Assembly (NCBI RefSeq): GCF_037102585.1
Contig: NW_027043829.1
Location: forward strand, 2,046,001-2,110,000
DNA length: 64,000 nt
Direction: 5' to 3'
Origin: Saccharomycopsis crataegensis
Lineage: Eukaryota; Ascomycota; Saccharomycetes; Ascoideales; Saccharomycopsidaceae
Position 1 is the stretch's first letter. Each line of letters starts with the position of its first letter. Of the stretch, positions 49,284-59,044 are shown piece by piece. The position numbers and the translations under genes are program-made. A model generated the notes under the pieces. The model was given only the letters and a program-made list of their open reading frames with translations. It made no database searches and was not told the origin of the DNA.

Positions 49284-50258
49284 TCAGCACAGATGTTTAG
49301 CATGGTCATATTTACTAAAAAATTCCTTATCACATTTGTCACACTTGAATGGCCTCTTTTTGAGATGAATTCTGTCCCTATGCGCTTCCATGTTCTGCTT
49401 CGATACAAATCCTTTATCACAGTACTCACAAGAAAATGGACGATTACCCAAATGGGCTCCATTGATATGGTTCGTCAAAAGCTGCTTTGTAGTGCAAGTT
49501 TTCCCACAATGTGAACAAGGATATAATTGTACTCCAGTATGAACAAACGCTCGGTGAGTAGTGACCTCTCTCTTTAGGGCGAAAAGCTCATTGCAGTCTG
49601 GACAACGATAAGCTCTGGTTGATGTAGCAGGAGTAACTACAGTGGTAGTTGCAATTATTGGGTTGTTACGGCGACGCTTGCGGCTGGCTGAATTGGTAGT
49701 ATTGATAATATTATTATTGGAAATCAGAGCAGAAGATGCCGAGGATGTCGAGGAAGGCGAGGAACCCATGTCATTATTCACTAACACGCTATGATTAGCA
49801 ACTTTATGTACCCCATTTGAAATATGAACTGGGGCAACTTGCTGATGATGGTGGTGATGATGGTGGTGATGATGTGGTGGTGGTTGTTGTTGTTGTTGTT
49901 GTTGTTTTGGCTGTTGTTGTTGGGTATGTCTGGTTTGACGACGCGTTCTAGCAAGATGCCCGTTATTGTTTATATCGTCAGCACTTTCCTCACTGGTACT
50001 TTCGCTTCTTTGATCATCCACAGCGGCACTCATATTCATATTGTTGTCCATGGTAACCATATTATTTCCCAAGTCTTGGTTCAACAAATTCATTACGCTA
50101 CTTTGTTGTGGTAACACTTGCTGAGGTTCTTGTAATTGTTGTTGTGGGTTAAGATGATGATTGCTTCTCAAACTGCTCAAGTTTGGGATAGACATGGCCT
50201 GCAAATCTTCAAACTTGCGGGTTTGTTCCTCGAGTCGTAATTCGTAGCTTCGTCTCAT
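49284..50258 (-). CDS. C2H2 zinc-finger protein with poly-Gln and poly-His tracts
   Basis: The product is 324 aa. The N-terminal half is low-complexity with a Gln tract, a run of prolines and then ten consecutive His (about residues 113-142). A basic patch ASRKRRRNN at about 193-201 may be a nuclear localisation signal. Four C2H2-like fingers follow: YRCPDCNELFALKREVTTHR..H, YPCSHCGKTCTTKQLLTNHI..H, FSCEYCDKGFVSKQNMEAHR..H, and a last one, FKCDKCDKEFFSKYDHAKHL, that ends in Cys and stop, so it lacks the normal second His. It is probably a DNA-binding regulator with unknown targets. The penultimate codon is CTG, read as Ser if the CTG code applies. The start context ATACAATG is good. Confidence 0.85.
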   Translation of the reverse strand: MRRSYELRLEEQTRKFEDLQAMSIPNLSSLRSNHHLNPQQQLQEPQQVLPQQSSVMNLLNQDLGNNMVTMDNNMNMSAAVDDQRSESTSEESADDINNNGHLARTRRQTRHTQQQQPKQQQQQQQPPPHHHHHHHHHHQQVAPVHISNGVHKVANHSVLVNNDMGSSPSSTSSASSALISNNNIINTTNSASRKRRRNNPIIATTTVVTPATSTRAYRCPDCNELFALKREVTTHRAFVHTGVQLYPCSHCGKTCTTKQLLTNHINGAHLGNRPFSCEYCDKGFVSKQNMEAHRDRIHLKKRPFKCDKCDKEFFSKYDHAKHLC

Positions 50259-50820
50259 TGTATCTGTGTGTATTAATCAAGTGAATGGCTAAGATCTTCA
50301 AAAATTGATTCTCGCTTTTTAAAAAATGAACTATTAGAGCACTAATAGGTATTATAGAGTTATGAAAACCGGCAGGCAGATAATAATTGACTTTGGATAC
50401 TAGCGTCTTGTAATAAAATTGTTTGTTCCTGACGTCGTGATGATCTATTATAGTATCTTTTGCATATATGATCACAACAGCAACATCCAAATGAAAAAGA
50501 AAAGAAGAAATTCACTATTATATTCTTCTTGGTTATCTCTTGCTTGTCTAAACTGACTGATATTAAAAACCTTTGACAAATATTCTGTTGTAACTGCTTC
50601 CAATTGCAAGCTTTACTTTTTTTTATTTTTTTTTATTTTTTTGGTACTCTTCAAAACAAACTAAAAATAAAGAATCGTTTCTGAATCAGCTAAAATGGAG
50701 ATTAGCTTAAGAAGTTGTAAAAATCTGAATAGCTGTGGGATTGACAATTCTATTGGATCAAAGTATCTATGGAACTTGTCAAAGTTCTGGTGGTGGTTTT
50801 CAGTATAGTAGTGAAGGGAG

Positions 50821-50855
<35 letters not shown>

Positions 50856-51061
50856 TTTTTTTTTTTCGTTTTGGCGGTTTTTTTTTTATCCGGACCTCAT
50901 CGCCAAAAAAAAGTAACAAATTGGCTTGACACGCACGTGATGGTGATCACGATATTTTCTCTCTCCATTTTTCGACTACTCTACAAATTATTCCTAAACC
51001 GTTATATTAATATTAACATTGCTATAAAACCCAAATACCCAAAAAGAAATAGTAAACCACA
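50259..51061. other. Spacer with very long T run
   Basis: This 0.8 kb holds the C2H2 gene promoter and the 3' end of the next leftward gene. It contains T31-A-T12 at 50823-50866 and CACGTGA at 50934-50940. No gene is visible. Confidence 0.55.
50823..50866. repeat. Poly-T tract (T31 A T12)
   Basis: This is the longest homopolymer in the window. Its length is likely unstable in replication and sequencing. Confidence 0.95.
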
Positions 51062-52135
51062 TCAAAGCGCAATCACTTTATTTGTCTCATCCTCTTTCGG
51101 CTTAAACAAAATAACGTAATCTTTATCATTGTTTGACCCATCATCTTTGATTGCCTTCTCAACAATAACATCTGCAACAACTGGCCTATGATCACTCATA
51201 TACTCTCCATTATACTGAGAATGTAACACTCCGGAGCCAGAGAATTTCAAACTGTACCCTTTTTCTCTCTGTTTATCAGGATTTTCACACCAAATATAAT
51301 CAATAACCTTGGCCCGTTCTCGAATACCCCCATCGAACCCGGTATATGTGACGTCACCATAGTGGCCATATTTATCAGCCTTATGAGTGACTTGTTTGGA
51401 GATATCTAATAGATGATGGGACGCTACTTTATACGGCTCATCAGTTGGCTCAGTATTGAAGTCCCCTGCGAGGAAGCTTGGGTCGTCATTTGTCCCCTGC
51501 ATTTTGGAAATAATCAATTTTGTAGCTTCCCGGCGGGCCACCACTCCTTGATCATCAAAATGGGTACTGTAAACATTTACTTTTATTCCCGATTTCCTAT
51601 TTTTCAAACGCACCCACCCAACAATTCTCTCCAAGTGGGCATCCCAGCCCTTTGATGGTCGATCAGGGGTCTCACTTAGCCAAAAAGTACTTGATTCCAA
51701 CAATTCCCACAGTGATGTCTTCCAAAAAATTGGGCTGTACTCACCTCTAGTAATCCCATCTTCACGGCCGATGCCGTAGTAACTCCATTCATCAGCTCCT
51801 AATAATTCATGAAGGTCCTTAACTTGATTCTCGAGCACCTCTTGCAAAGCGACAACTAAGTTGTTTGTATCCCCAGCGGCATTGAATTTGATGCTAGAAG
51901 CCACGGCATATTTGCGTTCACTCCAAGGACGCTCTCCTTCCCAAAGGTTGTTGTTGTCATAACGAATATTATGTGTATAAAGACGGATAAAAAGGGATAA
52001 GCTCTTATCCGATTTCCCCATGGTGGGATCGTTTGCACCACTCAGTGTTTGGGGCGTTGGATAATGTAAAGAAGGAATTCTTGAAGAGATTCCATAAATA
52101 GTTTTCAAAACCAGAGAAACAGTCCCAACTGGCAT
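51062..52135 (-). CDS. Endonuclease/exonuclease/phosphatase (EEP) family enzyme
   Basis: The product is 357 aa. It has the full EEP active-site set: THNIRYD (Asn56, Asp60), LQEVLE (catalytic Glu99), YSTHFDDQG (about 189-197), AGDFNTEP (223-230), VIDYIWC and YMSDHRPVVADV (Asp315, His316). This fold hydrolyses phosphodiester or phosphomonoester bonds of nucleic acids, inositol phosphates or sphingolipids; the substrate cannot be told from sequence. It resembles the bacterial and fungal stand-alone EEP proteins rather than Ccr4/Ngl or inositol 5-phosphatases. The N-terminus could start at Met1 (MPVGTVSLVLKTIYGISSRI, basic and hydrophobic, possible presequence) or at Met39 (MGKSDKS). It is unrelated in detail to NGL2 in this window apart from the fold. 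Confidence 0.85.
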   Translation of the reverse strand: MPVGTVSLVLKTIYGISSRIPSLHYPTPQTLSGANDPTMGKSDKSLSLFIRLYTHNIRYDNNNLWEGERPWSERKYAVASSIKFNAAGDTNNLVVALQEVLENQVKDLHELLGADEWSYYGIGREDGITRGEYSPIFWKTSLWELLESSTFWLSETPDRPSKGWDAHLERIVGWVRLKNRKSGIKVNVYSTHFDDQGVVARREATKLIISKMQGTNDDPSFLAGDFNTEPTDEPYKVASHHLLDISKQVTHKADKYGHYGDVTYTGFDGGIRERAKVIDYIWCENPDKQREKGYSLKFSGSGVLHSQYNGEYMSDHRPVVADVIVEKAIKDDGSNNDKDYVILFKPKEDETNKVIAL

Positions 52136-52446
52136 TATATTTAGTTAGTATAGAATTAATGTGCGAGATGTAGCTGGGAAAACACAATCTGGCTCATCAT
52201 CTCTTCCTTTGTTTTTGGCATATTCCAGGCGATGCGGTTTTTTCTGCACGTGAAAAACAAACCCCCCGCCCTACGCAATATAGCTGATCACATATTTAAA
52301 AAACTAAAGGCATTTGTGAATTAGAGGAATAGATAATAATTAAAAAAAAAAAAAGGCAATCGGATTTAATAGGTACGATAGCATACCTTAAGAAGATACA
52401 CCTTTATATAGGGATCATGCTTTTTGAAGATAGCGCGTTCTACAAG
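52136..52446. other. Spacer upstream of EEP gene
   Basis: This 0.31 kb contains the promoter of the EEP gene and GCACGTGA at 52244-52251. Nothing else. Confidence 0.5.
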
Positions 52447-53047
52447 CTATTCGAATCTTTTGATATCATTTCCATCCAAATCATTGTCGAGATCAAAAGT
52501 ATCATTCTCCACTGGTCCAGACTCATCTTTTAATCTATCAAACTGCTCCATATTTTCTTCGTTTTCGAAATCCTTATTGGTATCATCTCTTTGCTTCAAA
52601 TTTGCAAAGTAAAAGTTCTCAGAATCACCATTACTGTTGTCTTCACTATTTCTAAAAACCTCAAAATCGCCACTCTTTCCGCCGGGAAGTACGAACTCAT
52701 TCATCACATTTGGATCCGCAGAAACCCCATCATCTATATCGTTGACAATTCCAAATGTGTCACGATGCAAATTATCTGGATTATGAGAGTTTAGCTTATT
52801 AAACTCTTCGATATCCTTCTCTTGCCTGCCAAACATCGTAGACCGCCCCCCATTCTTCTAGGGTTCTCTCATGCTCCTTGATGAGTTCAAACGTATCTTC
52901 AATCAACTGTCGGTATTGCTCTTCATCCAAACCTTCAGGCATATTTTCTAAAGAGACCGTGAGTTGCGGACTTAAATTTGGAGGAACCAAGTAGCTGGAA
53001 CCCCAAGGAATCAAAGTAATTAAAGTAACCACAAACTTGATCAACAT
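52447..53047 (-). CDS. Secreted or lumenal acidic protein, apparently split by a frame change at a six-G run
   Basis: Two overlapping minus-strand frames lie end to end. The first (53047-52799, 82 aa) starts with a signal peptide (MLIKFVVTLITLIPWGSSYL) and continues PQLTVSLENMPEGLDEEQYR, then ELIKEHERTLEEWG. The second (52836-52447, 129 aa) starts MFGRQEKDIEEFNKLNSHNP and ends with acidic repeats (NDTFDLDNDLDGNDIKRFE). They overlap by 38 bases. Just before the overlap is a run of six G on the coding strand (52846-52851 area). With a run one base shorter the two would read as a single secreted protein of about 199 aa. I therefore treat them as one locus: either a sequencing or assembly length error, or a real recent frame loss. 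No family recognised; Asp/Glu/Asn-rich and probably soluble. Confidence 0.5.
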
Positions 53048-53615
53048 GTAGTAATGGAGAAAGGAAACGAAAAAGTTTTATGCCTTATAATATATGGGTA
53101 TATGTTTATCTCGGCAGGTGTACTGACAACAGATTGCTTCAATAATAAAAGTATGAACTATACAATTCTGCAATAATAGTAATAGGAAGTGATTTCTTGG
53201 AGGCGAGCAATGTTATAACACACATTTATATATATATGCACATGTATGTGATGATCTTGATTACCCGGAACGCCTCTTTGTTTCCGTTTTCTCTCTCTAA
53301 ACATGATTCGCGTATTCGTTACAACGGAAAGAGTTAGAAGAATTAAAACCATTAACTTTATTAATAAAAATAATATGCAATGCAGAGATGGAGATGGAGA
53401 TATTATATGGAAGCTATAGTGTAAAGGAACAAGAAAAAAATGTTAGATATCAAAAGGTTGATTTAGGAAATTAGTATTGATGAATGTATCAGAAAGGCCA
53501 TTGAATAAGTAGTGAAGTATTAGTAAAGTAAAAAACCAAACCAAACCAAACTCAATAAAACAGTAACAAATTGCAATGTATAACCTTTGCCGCCAAATTT
53601 TGGCAATCAAATATT
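53048..53615. other. Spacer
   Basis: This 0.57 kb holds the promoter of the secreted protein gene and the 3' end of the next gene. No ORF with coding character. Confidence 0.6.
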
Positions 53616-54545
53616 TTAGCAGGCCCTTCTTTTCTTTCTGAGAGGCTCGTTCACATTGTTGAATTTGTATTCGTACAAGTCCTGATATCTTGAAGGATTA
53701 GCATCATGGGTTGCGGGAATTTTACTGTAAAATGACCTTGGAACTGAGGCTGAATGTGTGATTTGAGAACGTTTACCACCTGAATGGAGAGGTTCGCCAG
53801 ATGGCTGAGCTAATTTGGATGAAAGCAAGTAGGAAGAAGTGGTATTTTTGTTGACCATAGGAGATAATGGCGAGGTTATTATTGGATGGGTTTCTTGTTT
53901 CCCTGAAGTCGCAATTTCATCATAAACTTCTTTAGCGTCTCCCGGAATATCATTAAAATACTTCAAATCCTCATCGTTTAAAGTTAAAGATTCATCAGCA
54001 TGCTCCTCATCATTGATCAAACTAGCTCTGTCGTCACATTTTTGGTGCTCATTTTCACTTCCATCACCCAAGATATCTTGGATTAGTGGGTTGGTATGAT
54101 ATCCTGTTTTTTGGGCTAATTTGTTAATATTTTTATTGTTATAGGAGTTGCAGCACTTGTATGATTGTGTAAATGGATTGATAGGAGCTTGATTGAGTTG
54201 AGATCTTGAATTGAAAGTCATTGGTAACATATACATATGTCCCCCAGTCTTTTGATATTGTAATGATTGTTGTGCTTGTAATGCTTGTTGTGTTTTTAAA
54301 GCTTGTTGTGCCCGTAAGGCCAAAAAGTATTGATATTGGTATTGATTCATCATAGGAAGGAACATTTGTGGATAACTCATCAACGGATGTGCAACTGCTG
54401 CCTTTTTGATGGCTCTACTTTTTGGATACCTTATGGCTCTAGAATTGCTGCCAATCCTGTTAACCACTATTGGTGGTGTATCTTTGTTAAACTCGAAGAC
54501 TGCTGCCAAGTTGTTGAAAGTTACGTGTTTCTTGGATTCTGACAT
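53616..54545 (-). CDS. Unknown protein with PP1-docking-like motif at the N-terminus
   Basis: The product is 309 aa. The first residues, MSESKKHVTFNNLAAVFEFN, contain KHVTF, which fits the (K/R)-x-V-x-F docking motif for protein phosphatase 1. After a basic patch (RAIRYPKSRAIKKAA) and a Met/Tyr/Gln-rich stretch with three related QQALQxQQ units (about 82-98) comes a polar, Ser-rich region. The end is basic (YKFNNVNEPLRKKRRAC). It has no transmembrane segment, enzyme domain or zinc finger. A role as a phosphatase regulator is inferred from the motif alone. Coding composition and the open length support a true gene. It may be regulatory and poorly conserved. Confidence 0.75.
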   Translation of the reverse strand: MSESKKHVTFNNLAAVFEFNKDTPPIVVNRIGSNSRAIRYPKSRAIKKAAVAHPLMSYPQMFLPMMNQYQYQYFLALRAQQALKTQQALQAQQSLQYQKTGGHMYMLPMTFNSRSQLNQAPINPFTQSYKCCNSYNNKNINKLAQKTGYHTNPLIQDILGDGSENEHQKCDDRASLINDEEHADESLTLNDEDLKYFNDIPGDAKEVYDEIATSGKQETHPIITSPLSPMVNKNTTSSYLLSSKLAQPSGEPLHSGGKRSQITHSASVPRSFYSKIPATHDANPSRYQDLYEYKFNNVNEPLRKKRRAC

Positions 54546-56337
54546 GTCTGTATTACTGTTATGATGATGATGGTAATAATAATATTATAATGAATGAATA
54601 AAATATTAATCGAAAATGGCACAACAATAATCTTTTGTTATTAATCGATAGTAATGGAAATGGATGAAACGAATGGTAAATTAAATATAAAGGATGGAGT
54701 ACTATTAAACGAGAAAAAGAAACGAGAAAAAGAAAAGATATTAACGAAGGAAATAATTATTTATTTATTGGTTTAGCTAGCTTCAGTATCCATCAATAAT
54801 TTACCAATATCAAACCAATCCAGGGTGAAGTGCCCTGAATTCACCCTCACATGAAACGAGTCCACTAAAAATGATGAACGGAATAACTTCTGGCTGTATG
54901 TCCACATCAAGAGCACTAATTGAAAACCATACATGTTTACCAATGTCTTGGTGTGTCAAATCTGCCTTGAATTTTTCGTTACTTGTCCGTATGGGATTTT
55001 ACCGTGCATCTTTTTCAAATAAGTATGGGATCATCCCTTTAATTATGGTGCATGATATGCATAAAGATGTACCAATCCTGACAAGAGGATGTTTTAGGTA
55101 TCAAGAAGGAAGTTGAAGAAACACAGATCTGTTCTAAAAAAAAGATAGGTCAAACAAATGGTAATAATGATTTTACATTTCAAACAAATGGTAACACTGT
55201 CTTAAAATTTCAAACGAATGGTAATAGTCTTGAGATTGCAAATCTCTAATGCATGAGAATATTGGGAAAAAACACATTATTATGATTTTCCAACTTTTGA
55301 AAGCTTAGCTGTTTGCAGATACGTAGAGAGTTAAATGACAATAGAAAATATCCGATATTGTATCCAAGAGAGCCTTGTATCACCACGACTTGTTGATTAT
55401 GTTATTGGACTTTTTTCGTTTGTTTGGTAAACAACTTGCATTTGGGAGTTTCTGCAAGTTTTTACAATTTTACTAGTTTCACCACTATCGGTAATTCCGC
55501 ACAAAGTGTACACCCATAAGATAGCAGTCGTCGCTGAAATGATTTAATTATAAAATCTTGGATTCAAATAGCTTACTTGACCAGTACTCAAACAAATTAA
55601 TATTAGAAGCACTTTCATAATTATTTAAAGCAGCATCCCTAGGATTCCTCTGAGATATCAAGCATCTTCACATACACCTCATTAAAGTATTATCAGGAGA
55701 GATGAAGGTAATCCTACGAGTCACCATTTATTTAGCTATACTCATTGCACCTGTATATTTCCTTTCCCAGAAAAATTATGGCTGAAAGCTAATCTAGAAT
55801 AGTGTAACAAAACTTATATTTCTTTCTCTCAATTGAACAATATATGTAGAGGAACTTTAACAAACAGAAAATTTGTTTTTCTGGAATGATTCAAAATATG
55901 AAAAGTCAATACATATATACACTTCCAAGAAGCTCAAAAGAATAGCACGCTGATATAATTTATGACATTATTGTGACATGTTTTTAATTTTTTGTTTACT
56001 ATTTGCATCATGATTAATTTGGGTTGTTTTTACAAAAGTAAATTAAGTTTTGATCGCTGAAAATGAGAGGCCTTCATCAAAAGAATATATATTGGATACT
56101 ATCTTAATAGTGAAGTTGTAAGCCTTGCTCTTATCTTTTTCAAATGTAACTTCATCAACTATGTATGCCTTGATATTGCAACCATCTACCAGGAATTACA
56201 CGTGATAAAATATGATCCAACCATTCGGATAACAACAAAGTAATCATTTACACAAGTCCTTCGCAGCGACAATAACATTAATGATAAAACTAATTATCAC
56301 CAAAAACACATTTAAAAACATTCATTATTAATAAATT
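54546..56337. other. Long divergent spacer with 30-bp tandem repeat
   Basis: This 1.79 kb lies between divergent genes. It has no supportable ORF apart from a weak 81-codon frame at 54871-55116 with no motif. A three-unit 30-bp repeat lies at 55151-55240 (listed separately). The rest is AT-rich. Confidence 0.5.
55151..55240 (+). repeat. Three tandem 30-bp units
   Basis: Units begin at 55151, 55181 and 55211, each with CAAAC(A/G)AATGGTAA followed by diverged sequence. The plus strand is open through all three and reads QTNGNNDFTF, QTNGNTVLKF, QTNGNSLEIA before a stop. This looks like a remnant of a coding tandem repeat, but nothing on either side is coding. Confidence 0.7.
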
Positions 56338-58638
56338 ATGTGGCCTTGTTTATTGGCGGCCTTCATATTTAGTGTACTGTTATCGATATACTCGGTGAAC
56401 TTATTTAGCAATATCCTCAATAACCCGCCACTATTGTCATTTATTTTGGTTCTTGCTTTATACATCCCATTTTCCAGTATCTTCTTGTTGCCAATTGATT
56501 TAATATCTTCTTCTTTGGAGACACCAGGCCTGCACAATTTTTTCTATGTTGAATCTAAGACTTTGATCCTAAATCTTTGGAGATTTAATTATTGGTTAGG
56601 GTTTGTTATGACATGGATGGTCTTGCCATTGATTCAATGTTATTTTTCATCGAATAATTTCATATTCAAGAAGAGACTTCATGATTCTATCATTTACAAT
56701 TTAAAGTTTTACCTGGTGTATGTTCTTGTGGGTATAATTGGGATTGTTTATGTGTATTTCAATATTGGCTTGACCTTCACTTCCATTAAGGCGTTGATAA
56801 TTATCATGTCACACAGTTATTCGTTGATTTTGGCAATCTGGTTCATGGGTTATGGATTAGTGAACCTTCCTAAGACGATTTTCTGGAATAGCTTCATCAT
56901 CAGATTGAATGATCGATATTTAGTGAACCATTATTTCTTGAAGCTTTTGAATTTGAAAGATGAATATCATGATTCAAAGACGAACTTCAATCAGATCACT
57001 TCTTTGATAAAGAATCTCCATTCGATTATTGACGTGCAAAATAATGAATACCATAAACAATGGATCGAGTACTTATACTCATCGGTTAATAATCTGTTGA
57101 AGTATAATAATAATAATAATATCAATGCTAATAGCATGGATCAACATACCATAAGTTTGCAAAGCAATTTAAATAATTATAATAATCGCTTTAATCAGGA
57201 AATGGTGCTTGTCAACAATCAATTATCAGACGAATTTTTGATTGGCATAACTAAAAATTTTAAGGACTCCTATTATCAATATCTTATAAATGAATCGTTA
57301 TATTATGCATTGATTAAAAAAGTGATAAAAATCCAAGACATCAAAAATTCACGAACCACTCACACTTTGACATTCAGGACCCCTAATAAAACCCACCTGA
57401 AATTTTCTATCAATCATTTGATAAATAAGGTGTTGTTCAAATCTGCAAGCTCGAAATACTGGTACTATTATTATTTGAACCCATTTAGTTTGAAACTTTA
57501 TGGACTATTATTATCCTCATTATCCATCCTCATTGCTATGTCTGAGGTGTTCCACAATACAAAACTTTCATTAATTAACATTATAGTTTTCCGTCACGAT
57601 GCTAATAATAACGAATTGATTACCACAATGTTCATTTTGGTTTTATTGAGCTTCATGAGTTTTGCAGCGTTAATTTCTCTTTCTAAAACAAAGATATTCA
57701 CGATCTATAAATTAATCCACAAGAACTCCAACCCTTCAAGCTGTGTTTGGTATTCCTCTTATGCGATTAGATTAACCATCCCATTATGCTACAATTTCCT
57801 TACATTATTGAATGGACAGATTTTATCCAATAGCGATGATAATGGTGCTCAATCATTGGCGTCAAAATTTCAAAAGTCTCAGTTCGCCTTGTTTTTGGGT
57901 AACTCAATTAATCTTATCGGTATTGGTCAGTCTATCAATAACATCTTACCTTATTTTGTGTTGGTGCCAATCATTATTCAATTTTATAAAATCCAGAACT
58001 CACATTCTAAGGTAAACAAGAGCATAAATGTCAATGGAACTGTATCACAAAATTCTAGTTTTAATAGGCTTCGGAGGAAAGTTTCTGGAATTATCGAAGA
58101 CTTTGAGTTTTTGTTGTTTGATGACATGGATGATGATTATGAAGATGATGAAGATTACGACCATGAGCTGAACCGTGCGGCGTATAGTAATACCAATTCT
58201 GATGAGGGACAGACATTCGGAAACTATGGCGATGGCTCATCCTCTTCTTCTTCTAGGTTGTTAAACTCTTTACAGGCATCTGGGCCTCAATGTTCCCGAA
58301 AGGCACAATTGATAATCTCCAGAGTGGATGTTTTGATAAACTATGAATTGACCAACGCCAGGTCGTTATTAAACACTTATGACGATAACTACAGTATTTT
58401 TTATAATTTCTCCCTTAGACACTACTTAAAGCTATTGTTCAAGAGAGCTGAGTCGTTCAGAAATGGAGGCGATGGTGTTACAATAGATGGAGGATTGGGA
58501 TTATTAGATGGTGATGGGTATGATGATGATGCACACGGAGAGATTGCATTGAGAGGTGATTATGACTTAGAGTTTGAATTTAGCGGGGAAGATGAAGAGG
58601 AAGAAATTAGCAACGAATTCAATAACGAATGGAGATAG
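56338..58638 (+). CDS. LMBR1-domain multi-pass membrane protein (LMBD2-like)
   Basis: The product is 766 aa. About nine hydrophobic segments can be seen. Five lie in the first 200 residues (from MWPCLLAAFIFSVLLSIYSV through VMTWMVLPLIQCYF and YLVYVLVGIIGIVYVYFNIG), followed by a cytoplasmic loop with Asn-rich insertions. Four more lie at about 385-570 (LYGLLLSSLSILIAMSE, ELITTMFILVLLSFMSFAAL, IRLTIPLCYNFLTLLNG, NILPYFVLVPIIIQFY). The segment order with ETPGL, WRFNYWLGFVMTW and RLTIPLCYNFL motifs is that of the LMBR1-like family, best matching LMBD2. The C-terminal 180 residues are acidic with runs such as FDDMDDDYEDDEDYDHEL. In animals LMBD2 is linked to receptor trafficking; the yeast role is unknown and S. 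cerevisiae lacks it. Complete, no intron. Confidence 0.85.
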   Translation: MWPCLLAAFIFSVLLSIYSVNLFSNILNNPPLLSFILVLALYIPFSSIFLLPIDLISSSLETPGLHNFFYVESKTLILNLWRFNYWLGFVMTWMVLPLIQCYFSSNNFIFKKRLHDSIIYNLKFYLVYVLVGIIGIVYVYFNIGLTFTSIKALIIIMSHSYSLILAIWFMGYGLVNLPKTIFWNSFIIRLNDRYLVNHYFLKLLNLKDEYHDSKTNFNQITSLIKNLHSIIDVQNNEYHKQWIEYLYSSVNNLLKYNNNNNINANSMDQHTISLQSNLNNYNNRFNQEMVLVNNQLSDEFLIGITKNFKDSYYQYLINESLYYALIKKVIKIQDIKNSRTTHTLTFRTPNKTHLKFSINHLINKVLFKSASSKYWYYYYLNPFSLKLYGLLLSSLSILIAMSEVFHNTKLSLINIIVFRHDANNNELITTMFILVLLSFMSFAALISLSKTKIFTIYKLIHKNSNPSSCVWYSSYAIRLTIPLCYNFLTLLNGQILSNSDDNGAQSLASKFQKSQFALFLGNSINLIGIGQSINNILPYFVLVPIIIQFYKIQNSHSKVNKSINVNGTVSQNSSFNRLRRKVSGIIEDFEFLLFDDMDDDYEDDEDYDHELNRAAYSNTNSDEGQTFGNYGDGSSSSSSRLLNSLQASGPQCSRKAQLIISRVDVLINYELTNARSLLNTYDDNYSIFYNFSLRHYLKLLFKRAESFRNGGDGVTIDGGLGLLDGDGYDDDAHGEIALRGDYDLEFEFSGEDEEEEISNEFNNEWR

Positions 58639-59044
58639 AAAATGAAAAATAATGAATCCCCATGTGCTACGAATGCTTGTATTTACTATCTTAAGGAAAT
58701 TATCAGGGAACATTTTTCTGGAGTTGTGTATTTTGTTTTGTATTTATTTAGGTATTGTTATGTTTAGTTTTATTTATGTTTTCTTTTGTCAATATACTCT
58801 TGTTTTGTTCTATCCTGCGTTGAATGTGTATACTCGGACTTTTCACCAAATGATTTCGCAACTTACAGCAAAGATAAGAAACTCATAAAAACAAAAACTT
58901 TTTAATTAATACAGTACAAAGAAAAGAAGAATTAAAAACAGCAAAATATAAGAAAAAAACACACACAACAAAATTCGTATCCAGAGAAAAAAAAAAAAAA
59001 AATTCATAACGTCTAACTAATCACAGTCATTAAATCATCAAAAC
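58639..59044. other. Convergent 3' region
   Basis: This 0.41 kb lies between convergent genes. A 78-codon hydrophobic plus-strand frame (58652-58888) follows the LMBR1 gene by 13 bases. It is more likely 3' UTR than a gene. Confidence 0.5.

Noticed and set aside
54871-55116. 81-codon plus-strand frame in the long spacer
   Set aside because: No motif, no coding bias, many rare residues; not supportable.
58652-58888. 78-codon hydrophobic frame right after the LMBR1-domain gene
   Set aside because: Begins 13 bases after the stop, T-rich, best explained as 3' UTR.
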